Source: Scortum barcoo (Eukaryota; Chordata; Actinopteri; Centrarchiformes; Terapontidae). Taken from it: a DNA stretch of 64,000 bases. The notes under the pieces were generated by a model. It made no database searches. It saw nothing but the letters and a program-made list of their open reading frames with translations, and was not told the origin of the DNA. The DNA lies in the NCBI GenBank assembly GCA_023238725.1, contig CM041536.1, positions 13,851,271 through 13,915,270 of the forward strand, written 5' to 3'. The position numbers and the translations under genes are program-made. Shown here in pieces: positions 37,901 through 56,800 of the stretch; position 1 is the first letter of the stretch; each line of letters begins with the position of its first letter.

Positions 37901-40900
37901 CCCAGCAGCCCCTGGGACGCTATCGGCCTCATCATCACACTGCGCATCTGGAGGGTCAAGAGGATCATCGATGGTGAGGCTGGGAGGGGCTGGGGGCGGC
38001 TGTCCCCCACATCCTGTCCTTTACTGTCAGGTCACAGAGATAGATGCTGCAGTATGCTCTCTGCGGTATCAGCCCCATTCGATCTTGAGGTTGTTTGCCT
38101 AGTTATTTTTTTCCTCCTTTTTTCATTATTTTCCACCAGGAGTGATAGTGGGACATCATCTGTCATAATGAACCTGTGGTTTGAGGTGCACACATCAGTT
38201 GCTAAGTGCTAATTATTCTTTGAAACAGGAGCGTTCAGAGCACTTTATTTATTGGGAAAAATGCTCTTCTTTTTAACTATGTTGCTCCCCCTTGTGGTTT
38301 TTTAATATAGTACATATTCAAAGGGTTGATTGGTAAGTGTGGGCAAATTTGAACTTTGTGGCCACCTCTTAAAAGTAAGTGCTCAAAAGATTTAAGTTGA
38401 TTTAACACACTGAAACAGAACACAATACAATACAGTAACATAAAAAAATGAGTGCCTAAAAGCTTAACATAAAATGGACTCCTTTTCTGATATGATAATG
38501 AAAACTGCACATGACTGAAGCGTCACAGAGGTAGCATCGTTTGCAGGGCCATTGTGCTGTTTTTGTTTCCACCTTGCATACAGTATGAGGGAAGTAAAGA
38601 CTGATATTTAGAAACAATGCATACAGTAATATGCCATCTACAAGACCTAAGCTGGGATGAATCAATGAAGTCAATATAGTGTTTAGTTAAAATTTAAATG
38701 GACAGAACATGTTTCTTTTGTAGTAAAACTGACCATAATATGCGTTATCATTCCAGCCTATGTGCTGCAGGTGAAGGTGGAGATGGAGCTGGAGATCCAG
38801 CAGTATGAGAAGGCCAAGGCAGTGAGAGAGGAACAGCTTGACCGGCTCACCCAGATCTGCCAGGAACAGGCAGTAAGTCCTCTTATCTGTCTCACATCTC
38901 CTACCTTAAGGCCCACAATTTATGGCTGCATGTGACCAGCAGAGGGCAACAAAGTGCTATGCAAGAGGAGGGAAAAAAATCTAATATATACTCAAAGAAG
39001 ACGCTTATAACACTGATCACATTTTATCACTAGATAATACTTTCACAGAAGTCTTGTGGATATCAGATAGCAGCATTGTACATTATCACAAAGTAATCTA
39101 TTCTTCACAATTTAATAATGAGTTCTAACATTGTTTTTAAGTCGTATTACTCAGCTGAGGAAGTTTAACGTTACACTTAGTGGTCTAAATTTTTTCAGAT
39201 GTTGACCCAGAGGAGGAGAAGAGTGTCTACTGTTTGTGTGAGAGTTATATTGTAACTATAAGACAAACTGGAAATGTGCAGTTTGGCACATGCACACTGT
39301 ATTGTATATGTAAAGGTTAAGTTAGGTGATGCAAGTAATGTAGTTTAAGATGAATAGGACACGCAATTTAAAATGTTCTTAGCGACAGTTTAACAGTCTT
39401 TAAAATTTCTGTGTACAATGACTTTGAATGTCTAAAGGAAAACTTTGAGTTTTCTGATGTTCTCCCTTTTGTCCCTCTTTCCCTTCAGTTTGAAATCAGG
39501 CAGCTGAGGGCCCACCTGGCCCAGCAGGACCTGGATCTGGTAGCGGAGCGTGAAGCAGCCATGCAGATCCACCATATGTGGGGTAAACAGAGCAGCAGCT
39601 TCCAGGAGGTGGACGGACTGGCCCCTGGGGCATCCGAGCATCACGGGCCAGCGAAAGCTAGAGAGCCCGGGGGGCCTGCAGGTAACCATCTAAAACACCC
39701 AATTCCACTGTGTTACAGGCCATTTAAGACAAATGTGCACAAGGGGGGGATCCAGAATGTGCTTTCTACTGTACATTGTGTCTACAAAAAGTGTATGGTT
39801 AAACGCAGAGATGTCCTGAGAGCTTTGGACCTTTCTAGGCACAACATGGTGGAAATGTTAGAGTTCTTGGTTCATATTGTACAGCCGCATGTTTAAATTC
39901 TTTGGGCTTGTTGGGAAGATTAAATGAGCAATCTTTTCAACCTGTCAGATAAACAATCCTCATAATGTTTCCAGACGATGTAACATACGTAGGCAGATCT
40001 AGTTTCAGAGACGTTTATGGCAGAAATTAGCATTATCATATCACTGAAAACCAGACAACTCCGCAAGTAGTAAATGACCGCTGTTTCTGAAGCTCCTTGT
40101 TGGAGGGTAGGACAGTGTAGTAATTGTAGTCATCGCACACCAGCACAGTGTTGCTGTCCTCCTCTCAAAAACATTCATCTCACAATCCACATCAAAATTC
40201 TGCTGCCACACCTGGATGGACTATAAACCTTTCACACAGTGACAGGTCATAACTTACAGGGCTTAAAGCAACAAAGCACTGTCAGTGCGGGTGATGTCAG
40301 GGCTCAAAACACCGAGGCTCTTCCTTTATCAAAGCCATAAATCACACTGCGACCCGCCATACATCTGAGCTGCGGTGTTTCTAGTCAGACATCCCTTTAA
40401 CCGCGGCTGCTCCTCAGATACTTGTGTTGTATTGATCATCTGGGGATGGTCCCTGTCACAGTACAATCTGAACAAAGAGTGGCCCCTCTTGGAACACTCC
40501 TAAAAATGAATATGTGAAACCCAAATATGAATAAATGTAAGCCATGCAACAGTCCCGCGGGTCCTTTAATAGCACTTGACCTGGTTTAGGACCTGTGTGG
40601 CACACTCGCACAGCGCCAGTCATTCAGGTAGTGCTTCAATTATTTGTGGATTGATCTATCAGTAGTTTTAAAAAATTATTTCAATGATTGATTAGTTGTT
40701 TAAGTTATTTATGAAGCAGAAATGGAGCACATTTACTCATTTCACCTTCTGAAATGTGAAGATTTTCTGCTTCTTTGCTTTATATGATTGGAAAATGAAG
40801 ACATTTGGAGACATTTGGACCTGTGGGTCAGATAAAACAATGTTTCACTGCTGTTTTATATAATATTCATCAAATTATTAACAACAAATGAACATAATTA

Positions 40901-42137
40901 GTTGCATTCTTATATTTAGGTACAATGAACTTTCTGTCCCCTTTGTGTCCCCTTTTATGTTTTACATAGTTTAGTTTTTATACAGTTTATGCAGTACCCA
41001 AACATTTAAGAAATTATAATTATGATTCATCATTGGTTAATACATCAGCCTTCTCTTATGAGTTGATATATTAATAATAGTAGCTTTATATAGGATAGTT
41101 GTTAATATCTGCTTACAGCTACATTATGATGTGTTCGAAACTATTTGTTAAATAAATGACAAATTAAAGGAAAGTTGTGTGTTTAAGTGTTACCACACTC
41201 TGTTTAACAATAAACCAGTGGTACAGATTATAAATTATTTACAAATTTACTGTTCACCCATGAGATTTAAATTCACACTGGATTCACCCTTGTTGTGTCT
41301 TTCAAAGTATTAAGTGGTCACTTTTAATCCTCTTCAGATCACCACGGTCAAGATGACATGAACAACTACATAAGCCAGTACTACAGTGAGCCAAGTAGTG
41401 GTGAGCATCAACAAGATCCTGCTTCACTCTTTTCTTCAGCCCACGTAGCACTTCAGTGTTTCAAGGCCCTGAACGTGTACATTTTCTTTGTTCTTGTAGA
41501 TATGGGGATCCCGGATCCTGCCCGTGTCATCACCACAGCAGCCATAGACGTGCACCTGCCCAACAACCCCAGTCAGCTCCCATCCTCTTTGGTGAGTGCC
41601 GACGCTGTCACGTCCGGCCGTTTGCAGCGCACCGGCAGCTCGGTCAGCGAAGCCTCCAACACCACAGTGTCCCGCACCAGCTTCAGCGCCCGCCAGCACA
41701 GCTTCAGCAGCCACACGCTGGGCTCCACCACGGACTGCAGCTCCACGGTGCGCGAGGCCTCCACCTCCACAGATTACAGCGATCAACGCTGCTACCCTCC
41801 ACCCTACAGCAGCCCTCTGGCGCTGGGCACTCAGCCGCGGGGCAGTCCCAGCGCCGTGGTGCAGGAGCTGCTCTCCTCTCTGACCGAGGACTCCTGTCTC
41901 ACCCAGAAGGGCCTGGACCCTGTCAACCTCAAGCCGCCCAGCCCAGCAGGTTCCACCAAAACCAGCCCTGAGATGGAGCACAGGGTCAACATCTACAACA
42001 AGAGGAACCAGGAGAGCAGAGTCGGGCTGCACTCTAAGCCTCTCATCCACCTGCAGGGCAACGAGCCTCTTCTGGAGGAGAAGTACAGAATGATGGAGCC
42101 GGTAGACGCCCCAGTCAACCGTCTGTCAGAGACATAA
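14665..42137 (+). CDS. tmem266: Transmembrane protein 266, voltage-sensor-domain protein
   Basis: Coding exons are 24338-24527, 34410-34564, 36574-36647, 37629-37685, 37835-37973, 38757-38872, 39489-39681, 41338-41400 and 41500-42137. All have GT-AG borders and agreeing phases (about 541 aa), plus a tentative start exon 14665-14678. TMEM266 is a Hv1-related protein with a voltage-sensing domain but no pore; it forms dimers in neuronal membranes. Conserved blocks in order: APVQLVSFAYRDLPLAALD; S1 (LVACVILVVLLLTLELL); S2 (IIHWISLAILSVFFTE); S3 (VFDGAVIVLSLAPMVAS); S4-like LRIWRVKRIID with spaced basic residues. A coiled coil follows (EMELEIQQYEKAKAVREEQL to QQDLDLVAEREAAM), then a long Ser/Thr/Pro-rich cytoplasmic tail ending RLSET. 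Two exons have TG repeats beside their acceptors. Position between nrg4 and etfa matches human. The N-terminus is uncertain. Confidence 0.9.
15090..15138 (+). repeat. GGAGT minisatellite
   Basis: Irregular tandem copies of GGAGT and AGAGT with GGGAGGAGGT interruptions, purine-only over about 50 bases. Confidence 0.8.
20160..21058 (-). pseudogene. gypsy reverse transcriptase (3' half) and RNase H fragment
   Basis: The frame begins just before MPFGLRNAPATFQRL and includes the catalytic YLDD box, followed by the connection block ending in RFLGMIGYY. Further down, an RNase H region shows DAS..AGAVL-like, EREALAL-like and YTDHNPLTFL motifs, with frame changes between them. The upstream RT fingers (the part with the first catalytic Asp) are absent. 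It is non-functional. Belonging to Ty3/gypsy is clear from YLDD and the RNase H blocks. Confidence 0.85.
21059..22340 (-). pseudogene. gypsy integrase fragment
   Basis: An HHCC zinc-binding region (HMGIRKTYNRILRHFFWP then CHTCQLT) leads into the catalytic core. All three DDE acids are visible in separate frames: TDCVGPL, QSDCRSNF and ESQGALERF. A C-terminal region ends KICHINLMKPYF. In-frame TAG and TAA codons plus frame shifts lie between about 21,730 and 21,900, so it is dead. Integrase here lies 5' of RT in the element's own orientation. Confidence 0.82.
22341..23255 (-). pseudogene. gypsy gag and protease-tail fragment
   Basis: A probable gag ATG lies at 23,255-23,253 and reads MASIVEDFIHAPSEE before a one-base shift. 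The next frame carries LLKIAEHYGFEVPDKKLKE, a block I associate with fish gypsy gag proteins. A CCHC zinc knuckle (C-x2-C-x4-H-x4-C) is at 22,772-22,731. Near 22,600 GNDLAGDRVWPD-like residues resemble the end of a retroviral-type protease region. Several frameshifts are present. Confidence 0.75.
24282..24331. repeat. (TG)25 microsatellite abutting a tmem266 3' splice site
   Basis: A pure TG run of about 50 bases is followed by only CCATAG before the exon at 24,338. It occupies the place of the polypyrimidine tract. Confidence 0.95.
32035..32290. repeat. teleost MITE-like repeat, copy B
   Basis: Blocks in order are AACTATTGTGATAATTCATTC, CATTTAAGTCCTTTTTCAAGC, AAAAACACCAAACAT, TTCAGCTTCTGTGA, then GATTGAACTGTTAATTGATAG and AATAATCACTGATTGCAG. 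The element is in opposite orientation to copy D at 50,551. Boundaries are approximate. Confidence 0.6.
32814..32842. repeat. (AC)n microsatellite
   Basis: A pure AC run of about 28 bases in the tmem266 intron. Confidence 0.9.
34919..34959. repeat. (TG)n microsatellite
   Basis: TG run with one CG interruption near its end, flanked by TATATA and a T-run, in the intron after the 34,410-34,564 exon. Confidence 0.9.
35197..35250. repeat. near-perfect 54-bp inverted repeat
   Basis: A perfect 40-bp palindrome (35,204-35,243, half-site GCCTTACTGTGCTATGGTAT) is flanked, after a 2-base mismatch on each side, by complementary AAAGG and CCTTT. No loop separates the arms. It lies in a tmem266 intron. 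Confidence 0.95.
37794..37818. repeat. (TG)n microsatellite just upstream of a tmem266 acceptor
   Basis: About 25 bases of TG end 16 bases before the exon at 37,835; a short pyrimidine stretch (TTCTTTTCCTCAG) lies between. Confidence 0.9.
40640..40925. repeat. teleost MITE-like repeat, copy C
   Basis: Contains CAATGATTGATTAGTTGTTT, a CTGAAATGTGAAGATTTTCTG block, CTTTATATGATTGGAAAATGA, GACATTTGGAC and a terminal ACATAATTAGTTGCATTCTT. It is diverged, in the same orientation as copy B. Boundaries are approximate. Confidence 0.55.
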
Positions 42138-43310
42138 GACTCTGCCCAACACGTGGAACTCCACAGGACTCGCTTTTCAGATCAACCGCAAAAATTAACG
42201 CTCTACTAAACTCCAGTGTTGTTGGGAGTCACTGGCACATAAACTATGTCTGTCATCTTCTTTGTACTGTCGGGACTGAAAGGATAAACTTGATGGAGCA
42301 GCACAAAAACAGAGGGCACGGAAGACCGGAGGAGGCAGATGTGTCATTAGGCACCACTTATCAGGAAATGACACTCACAAAAAACACTTTTTTGAGTTTT
42401 ATGAAAAATTTTACCAAAAGAAACCAGCAACAGGGCCCAAGCCCAAAATTTTCAAACACCTGGTCTGCGCAGAAAAGAAAAAAAAAATCTGGCTTTTGAT
42501 ATGTTAAGCTTTGGTTTGATTTCTAGCAAGTGAAACCAGTGAGGGGATGGTGCTGAGGGCTTAGTACCTCTGATACACTTTGTAGGAACTGGAGATGTTG
42601 GACTGATCAGATCATGTTTCGGGAGGGCAACAAACTGTGAATCACTTCCCGCAAGCTACGAGGCGTGGATTTATCACAAGTGCAGGCGTATCAGCTGTTT
42701 TGATAGTCAGTCTAGTGTCTCTAAACTCACAAAGAACAGTCCTCTTTGACCGGACTGCTGCAGGGTACATTGGATCAGTCTCAACTTCTTTCTAATCTTT
42801 GTCTTTCTATATTAGCAATGTTAACATTTTTAATTCAATTCTATGAGTGGGAAGAGTGCAGCAAACTTTTGACCAACAGGTGATTGGTGAAGTTAGTTTT
42901 TATCCAGGTGCCATGACTGGAATAACCAAACCCAGCTAAGGCAGCGTTTAATGAGATTTTGCAAACTGCAGCATGTCCCTCATGCATCGAATTAATTTAA
43001 AATCTACCGGCACCTGATGGATTTCACATCATTCAGGTCTAAAATACTACCTTTTCTATTTTACTGTTTGGAAGCTGTGTAAATATTTCAGGATGGGTTT
43101 GATCATAATACCACAGCCGAAAATAGTGAGCGACTTGAAGTGGAGCTACAATAAAAGGTCGAAAAGAAAATTATAGCATGAACCTTCGAGATTAGCCTCT
43201 TAAATATCGAAACTAACCCTGTTTATTGTACCGTCTACAGGCATTTTCTATCTTCATCATGGAAAAAGGGTGTTACAAAATGGATCCAATAAAAGGGAAA
43301 CATGGCAAAA
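42138..43310 (+). other. tmem266: tmem266 3' untranslated region and poly(A) site
   Basis: Non-coding sequence after the stop codon, with AATAAA at 43,288-43,293 as the best poly(A) signal and another ATAAAA-type signal near 43,152. It faces the etfa 3' end. Confidence 0.6.
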
Positions 43311-43586
43311 TGAGAACACTTGTTATTTTGTCAATTTAATCTATACTTCCAGGAGCATCTCCATCAGTTCACATCCTCTAGGATAGTGTGAGGGGGCACA
43401 CCACAGGCAACTACGTCAGTGAGTCAAAGGTCTGGACAATTCAAGCATTCCCAAAGATGTCCTTTACTATACCAGAAAATTAAATACAAATTACAACAGT
43501 ATCACTATAGACATAAAACACCCCCCAAGGTAAGTAATACCTTTATCATTCATATTCAATAGTGTATAGCATTTAAAAAACTGGCA

Positions 43587-43592
43587 TTTATT
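43587..43592 (-). terminator. etfa poly(A) signal
   Basis: TTTATT on the plus strand reads AATAAA on the minus strand, about 175 bases past the etfa stop codon. Cleavage would fall near 43,570, roughly 250 bases from the opposing tmem266 poly(A) site. Confidence 0.5.
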
Positions 43593-43765
43593 TCCATGTT
43601 GACCGTGTTCTTCTGTTTCCAGTGAGAGAGAAGAGGTTGAAGATGAAAATTATCTCTGCACCCAAACAACCCCCGCCCCAACCAACAGAAATGTGTTAAG
43701 GCAGCCGCTCTCTGAACTCTTCTACGCTGCAGGTTTCAGTTGTGCCGTGGAAGTTTGGTTGCTCC

Positions 43766-51652
<7,887 letters not shown>

Positions 51653-51697
51653 CTTGGACTCTTCAGGCTGCTGCAGAAAACTGTGCCAAAGGGCAAC

Positions 51698-51753
51698 TGA
51701 CGTCGGAGACCAGTTCTCGCGAGAAGAGATAGATGACGAACGAATGACGACAT

Positions 51754-51758
<5 letters not shown>
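51698..51758 (-). promoter_or_regulatory. etfa: etfa core promoter elements
   Basis: About 45-105 bases upstream of the etfa ATG are a CRE-like TGACGTCG (51,698-51,705), the palindrome TCTCGCGAGA (51,715-51,724), which is a known housekeeping-promoter motif, and CATCCGGT (51,751-51,758), an ETS-type core on the minus strand. The surrounding block is CpG-rich. This combination is typical of TATA-less mitochondrial/housekeeping promoters. The role is inferred. Confidence 0.55.

Positions 51759-51816
<58 letters not shown>
51758..51816. repeat. (CT)n/(CA)n compound microsatellite upstream of etfa
   Basis: About 30 bases of CT, a GTTA interruption, then about 26 bases of CA, placed about 105 bases upstream of the etfa start codon. 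Confidence 0.95.
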
Positions 51817-51818
<2 letters not shown>

Positions 51819-53103
51819 CAGTTTCGCAAATTAGTCCATCAATGTGATATTTAACTTAAACGCACAGAAACATTCACAGTTCTTCAGTTATTCAAAGTCA
51901 TGAATCCACATATGTTCTTTAAGAGTGTTATTATAATATTATATGAGAGAAATTTAGTTTAGTTTAATTAAAGAAGGATGACACTTTAAACTCCATGTAC
52001 ACACCAGAAAATATGACCATTGTTACTGATTGAATATTGGTGCACATATAAGACAACTCCATTATATGAAAATAAAGTTTCCCCTTGTCCTTTTGTTTGT
52101 TTGTGTAGAAAAGCATTTTATGTTTGATTTAAAATAATTAACTCAACATATGCACACAATGTCTATTGCAAACATTTTTAACTAAATTAAATATTTAATA
52201 TCGAGAGCCTAAAATGTTTTATAAAGATTACATATTAGGCTGTAACCTCTTTCTTGGTCGTCTGTTTTTTCAGGAAATATCTAAAGACCGGTTTTCTGGT
52301 CTGTTGGATATATTGGTAAATTTGATTCAGCTGCTTTAATAGCAGACATAAAGCACTTTGTGTCTGCCTGTGAGAGGAGAGAGACAGGGAGGGAAGAGAA
52401 GACTGACTAATGGAAATCCACAAAAAAACATCATTGCCTTTTGCCTTCATAAAAAATCTTAGCTGAGCACCAAATCGCATGAATGTGGACCATTAATATT
52501 TTCTGACGGATTCACAGATTCAAGTTCATTTCAAGTTCATTTGAAGTGAAACTAAAAGAGCCAGCTGGAGGGTTGATACTTCAGACCTGCTTCTCCACAA
52601 AAGCTAAACTTACTGCTTAAAAAGATCTTTTAACATATCTGCTTTGATTTTGTTGTGACTCTCTCTCTCCCTCTCGCAGTATTGAACATTACTGGTTGAA
52701 CTGTGTGTAAGCGATAGTACGGGAATTATGAATCATCCATCGGGTGCTTCGTATTTACAGTATTTATTTATGTATGCAGCTCGGGTTCACGAATTTCTGG
52801 ATAAACACGAAAGAAAATGATCCATTGCTAAATTGTGCAGCTTATTGATCACCCTGCCGATGCAAGATCTCTTATATGATATTTCACCCAGTAGAGGGCC
52901 CTCTACAGTAGGCTGAGAGCTAAAACAGTCACTTTATCAAAACAGAAACAAAACAGAAAAACTGTATTTCATTATAGTTTTTACAATAAACTTTAAGATT
53001 CTTATAAAAAACAACAAGAATAATAATAACAATGATGTTAAGGATAATAATATATAATTTTCATCATGTATAGAAGTAATATAAGTATAAGTGGATATAT
53101 ATA

Positions 53104-53166
<63 letters not shown>

Positions 53167-53202
53167 CTGTGTGTGTGTGTGTGTATATATGTGTATATAT
53201 GT

Positions 53203-53268
<66 letters not shown>

Positions 53269-53826
53269 ACAGAGAGAGAACACTGTATCTAAACCTAAAA
53301 TAACAGATTTTTTTTTAAATCTCACATCAAGACATATGGATACATATAAAACAGAATATAAATAGGCCTATGGGATACTGACAAGGACAGGTTTACTATA
53401 AACACCAGGTATTATGAGCCCGAGATAAATATTTAGGGGATGTGACACCAAAGGAAACAATAGCATCTAAATCCACTCACTAAGCTGTATAATTGTGAGT
53501 TAACAGTGGAAATTGTTTCTAATGAGGAAACAGAGATGTTCAGCACTGCTCCGGGACAAAAGGATGAAAAAAATGCTCTTACAGCCAGTTTAAGAAAAAA
53601 AAAAAAGAAAAAAAAAAAGCTCAGGGGTCCAGGAGGAGATTTGCATGGCACTCTCTCCCCGGACCCGCAGAGGTCCAGGTTTGCAGACGTCACTGGTCGA
53701 GGATCTTTGTTTTCTCTCCACCTCTCGGTGGAGGAATACAAGTTTATCATCCAGCCACGGACAGGACGGGCTCCTCTGCCGCTCCTCTCCTCCATCTGTC
53801 GGCTTTCACTGGGCTCTTTCTCCTGT
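51817..53826. other. etfa-isl2 head-to-head intergenic region
   Basis: AT-rich, with no gene found. It contains a 16-bp palindrome GTAGAGGGCCCTCTAC (52,891-52,906), a long AT/GT microsatellite (53,096-53,265) and an A-rich run (53,594-53,618). The last ~200 bases before isl2 become GC-richer and contain GACGTCA (53,686-53,692), and should hold the isl2 promoter and 5' UTR. Confidence 0.55.
53096..53265. repeat. (AT)n-(GT)n-(AT)n compound microsatellite
   Basis: Two long AT arms (about 53,109-53,152 and 53,208-53,265) flank a GT-rich centre. The whole 170-bp block can fold on itself. Confidence 0.95.
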
Positions 53827-56800
53827 ATGGTGGATATCCTGCTCAACACTTCTTTCTTGGATGATATGGGGGATCATTCAAAAAGTAGGTTACTCCTCTT
53901 TTCTACTTCTGTATCACCACTCTGGAGGTTTACAGCCAGTTTTTATGTCACATTTCTGTCCTGGCCGGCGTGCAATGTCTTGAAGTTGATGATTAATCGC
54001 TGGATTCATTTGTAGATTCACACAGAAAACTGTAACTATAAGCAATAGATTGTGTCAACGGGAAAAAAAATCACCATACAATTCATGTAATATCCTTAAA
54101 TAAAGTTACACTGTGTCTGTGGGACTCATGCGTCCAAAGTGAGCCATGCCGTGGGTTGCATGGGGATATTTTTAGCTCCCGTGGCCTCGTTATAATAATT
54201 CCGCAATACTCCTGGAAAGACCTGCATGTTTGTTGTGATTCCGCGCACAACACTTTCTCTCCTTAAGGCGACGGGGTGAAGGGGGTTTAACGGGGATGTC
54301 ACGGGGATTAAAAGAGCGCACACAGCGTTGCATTAATGCATTCCCCCCCAACCTCACGCAGAGAAGTCGCGAATCGCAATGTGTGTGGGCTGTGGAAGTC
54401 AGATACACGACCAGTACATCCTGAGAGTCTCCCCGGACCTGGAGTGGCATGCAGCCTGCCTCAAGTGCGCGGAGTGCAGCCAGTACCTGGACGAGAGCTG
54501 CACTTGCTTCGTCCGCGACGGAAAGACTTACTGTAAAAGAGATTACGCAAGGTAGGACTTCAACAGAGCTTTCAGAGGCTTTTTCTGCTTTAAAAAAAAA
54601 TCTTAATTTTAGAGGCCATGTGTGTTTGGTTGTTGTAAAAGAAAGTAATGGGTCTAAAGAGGGAGATTAGATGGAATAATATTCACATAATGATGCTGTG
54701 CATTTACACCTCAGTGGCGTGCAAATGGAAGTGCGCAAAAGCGTGCACAGATCTGAATCAGATTTGTGTTTTTTAGTTTTTATTTCTTGTGTTCATTTGT
54801 TTTGTGCCCCTTTTGATCGGAGCTCAAATCAGCATCAGCCTCGTTTAATTGAAGAACTTTCTCCAGACCAACACGTCTCCGCGCTCCCATTATAATTATA
54901 TATATTTTTTTATTATTTTCTACCTCCAGGTTATTTGGCATCAAGTGTGCAAAGTGTAACATGGGCTTCTGCAGCAGCGACCTGGTGATGAGAGCTCGGG
55001 ACAACGTGTATCACATGGAGTGTTTTCGGTGCTCGGTGTGCAGCCGCCACCTCCTGCCGGGGGACGAGTTCTCCCTGCGGGACGACGAGCTGCTGTGCCG
55101 GGCGGACCACGGCCTGCTGCTGGAGCGGGCCTCGGCGGGGAGCCCGCTCAGCCCGGGGACCATCCACAGCAGACCGCTCCACATCTCAGGTGAGGCTTCA
55201 GACCGGTTCGACACGAAGCTGGAAGAACCTGACACGGTGTAATAGAAAATGATGTGGGCTGCCCCTAAAATCCTGCATGCTATGTAGCTGTTGTTATTAT
55301 CCACTTTTTTTCTTTTTAATTACCAAGGGTGCTTACCCTTCTTGCAAAAGTTCAGTTATTTAGGCTAAAATTGAACCAAGTCCACACAAAGAAAATTATG
55401 ATTACATTTTGTGTGCGTATACTCTGAAAATGATATGCAATATATTAATATAATTCATTATTTTATTCTGAACCAGGCACACGTCTGCAAAATTTTAAAC
55501 CTTTATTAGAGCAGCCTCATGACATCTGGTATTTCTTACCTAATAATATCCTAAATATTATTTATCATTATCATTATGTGTTGGCTATTTGTTGCTTTAA
55601 TTTCTTCTATAAGTGAAACATCTATTGCTTCAGAATAATTGTTAAAAATGTGAGAATGTTTTCCTCTTCTCCTCAGACACGGTTTCGGTCCGGCACCCCC
55701 CTCACCACCGGAACCACGTCCACAAGCAGTCGGAGAAGACCACCCGGGTCCGGACGGTGCTGAACGAGAAGCAGCTCCACACCCTGCGGACGTGCTACAA
55801 CGCCAACCCGCGGCCGGACGCCCTGATGAAGGAGCAGCTGGTGGAGATGACCGGCCTGAGCCCCCGGGTGATCCGGGTCTGGTTCCAGAACAAGCGCTGC
55901 AAAGACAAGAAGAAGTCCATCCTGATGAAGCAGCTCCAGCAGCAGCACCACAGCGACAAAACCGTCAGTGATTTGGGTTTTTATGATTTTAAGATGAAAT
56001 GAAAAAAAAAAAACAACTTTATTATTCGCAACTGGTTTTCCATTTCTCAAGTCCAATGTATCAGCTGCTTTTTAGGATTATTATCTGACTGCAGTCAGAG
56101 AGATTCAACCAATCAGTGTTCTTGTGTGATGTTATTGTCACACCTTTGCTCTATATGATAAAAAATAAATATATACATGAATTAAATGGTAAATTGTGCT
56201 AGACAAAAAAATATTTTAATTTAGTTTGATATTTATTAAATGGCTGGTGATGCAGGCAAATTTCAACACCATTTAGACTGATACTTGTGAATAAAAAGAT
56301 AAAAAGAGTCGTTACAAAAAAAAATTCTCTTTAAGGAAACAGGAATAACATCAATCTTTCTGACACCACCAACAACTGCTTCTTATTTTCCTCTATTTCA
56401 CTTCCATCTTAAACAAACAGATTGTGTACACCCAGAAATCCGAAAATAATTGTAAATCCAATTACTGATTTTTAATCTTTTTATTATTATTTGAAAATAA
56501 CTGGATTCATGATAAATCAGTCCAAACTAAACCCACGTTTATCTGATGACCGCAGAATTAGATTCAGGCCGCTCAATATATTTGTAAGTTTATTGTGCAT
56601 CTTTACAAGTTAGTTAGGGATCATAAAGTTCAGTATATCTCTGCATTTTCTTGATTTGTTGTCGTGTGAAATTCCCTTTTTGGTTCCCTCATAATGACTG
56701 AAAATGTCTCGGTTTTTATTCGTGTGTGTCACTCGCCCTCCCTGTGTGGAGGCATGTAAACAGCAGGTTACCTTGTCCACACTACATCACTGGCCAATAT

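Noticed and set aside
53038..53325. Open frames of alternating Ile-Tyr and Val-Cys
   Set aside because: Translations of an AT/GT microsatellite, not genes.
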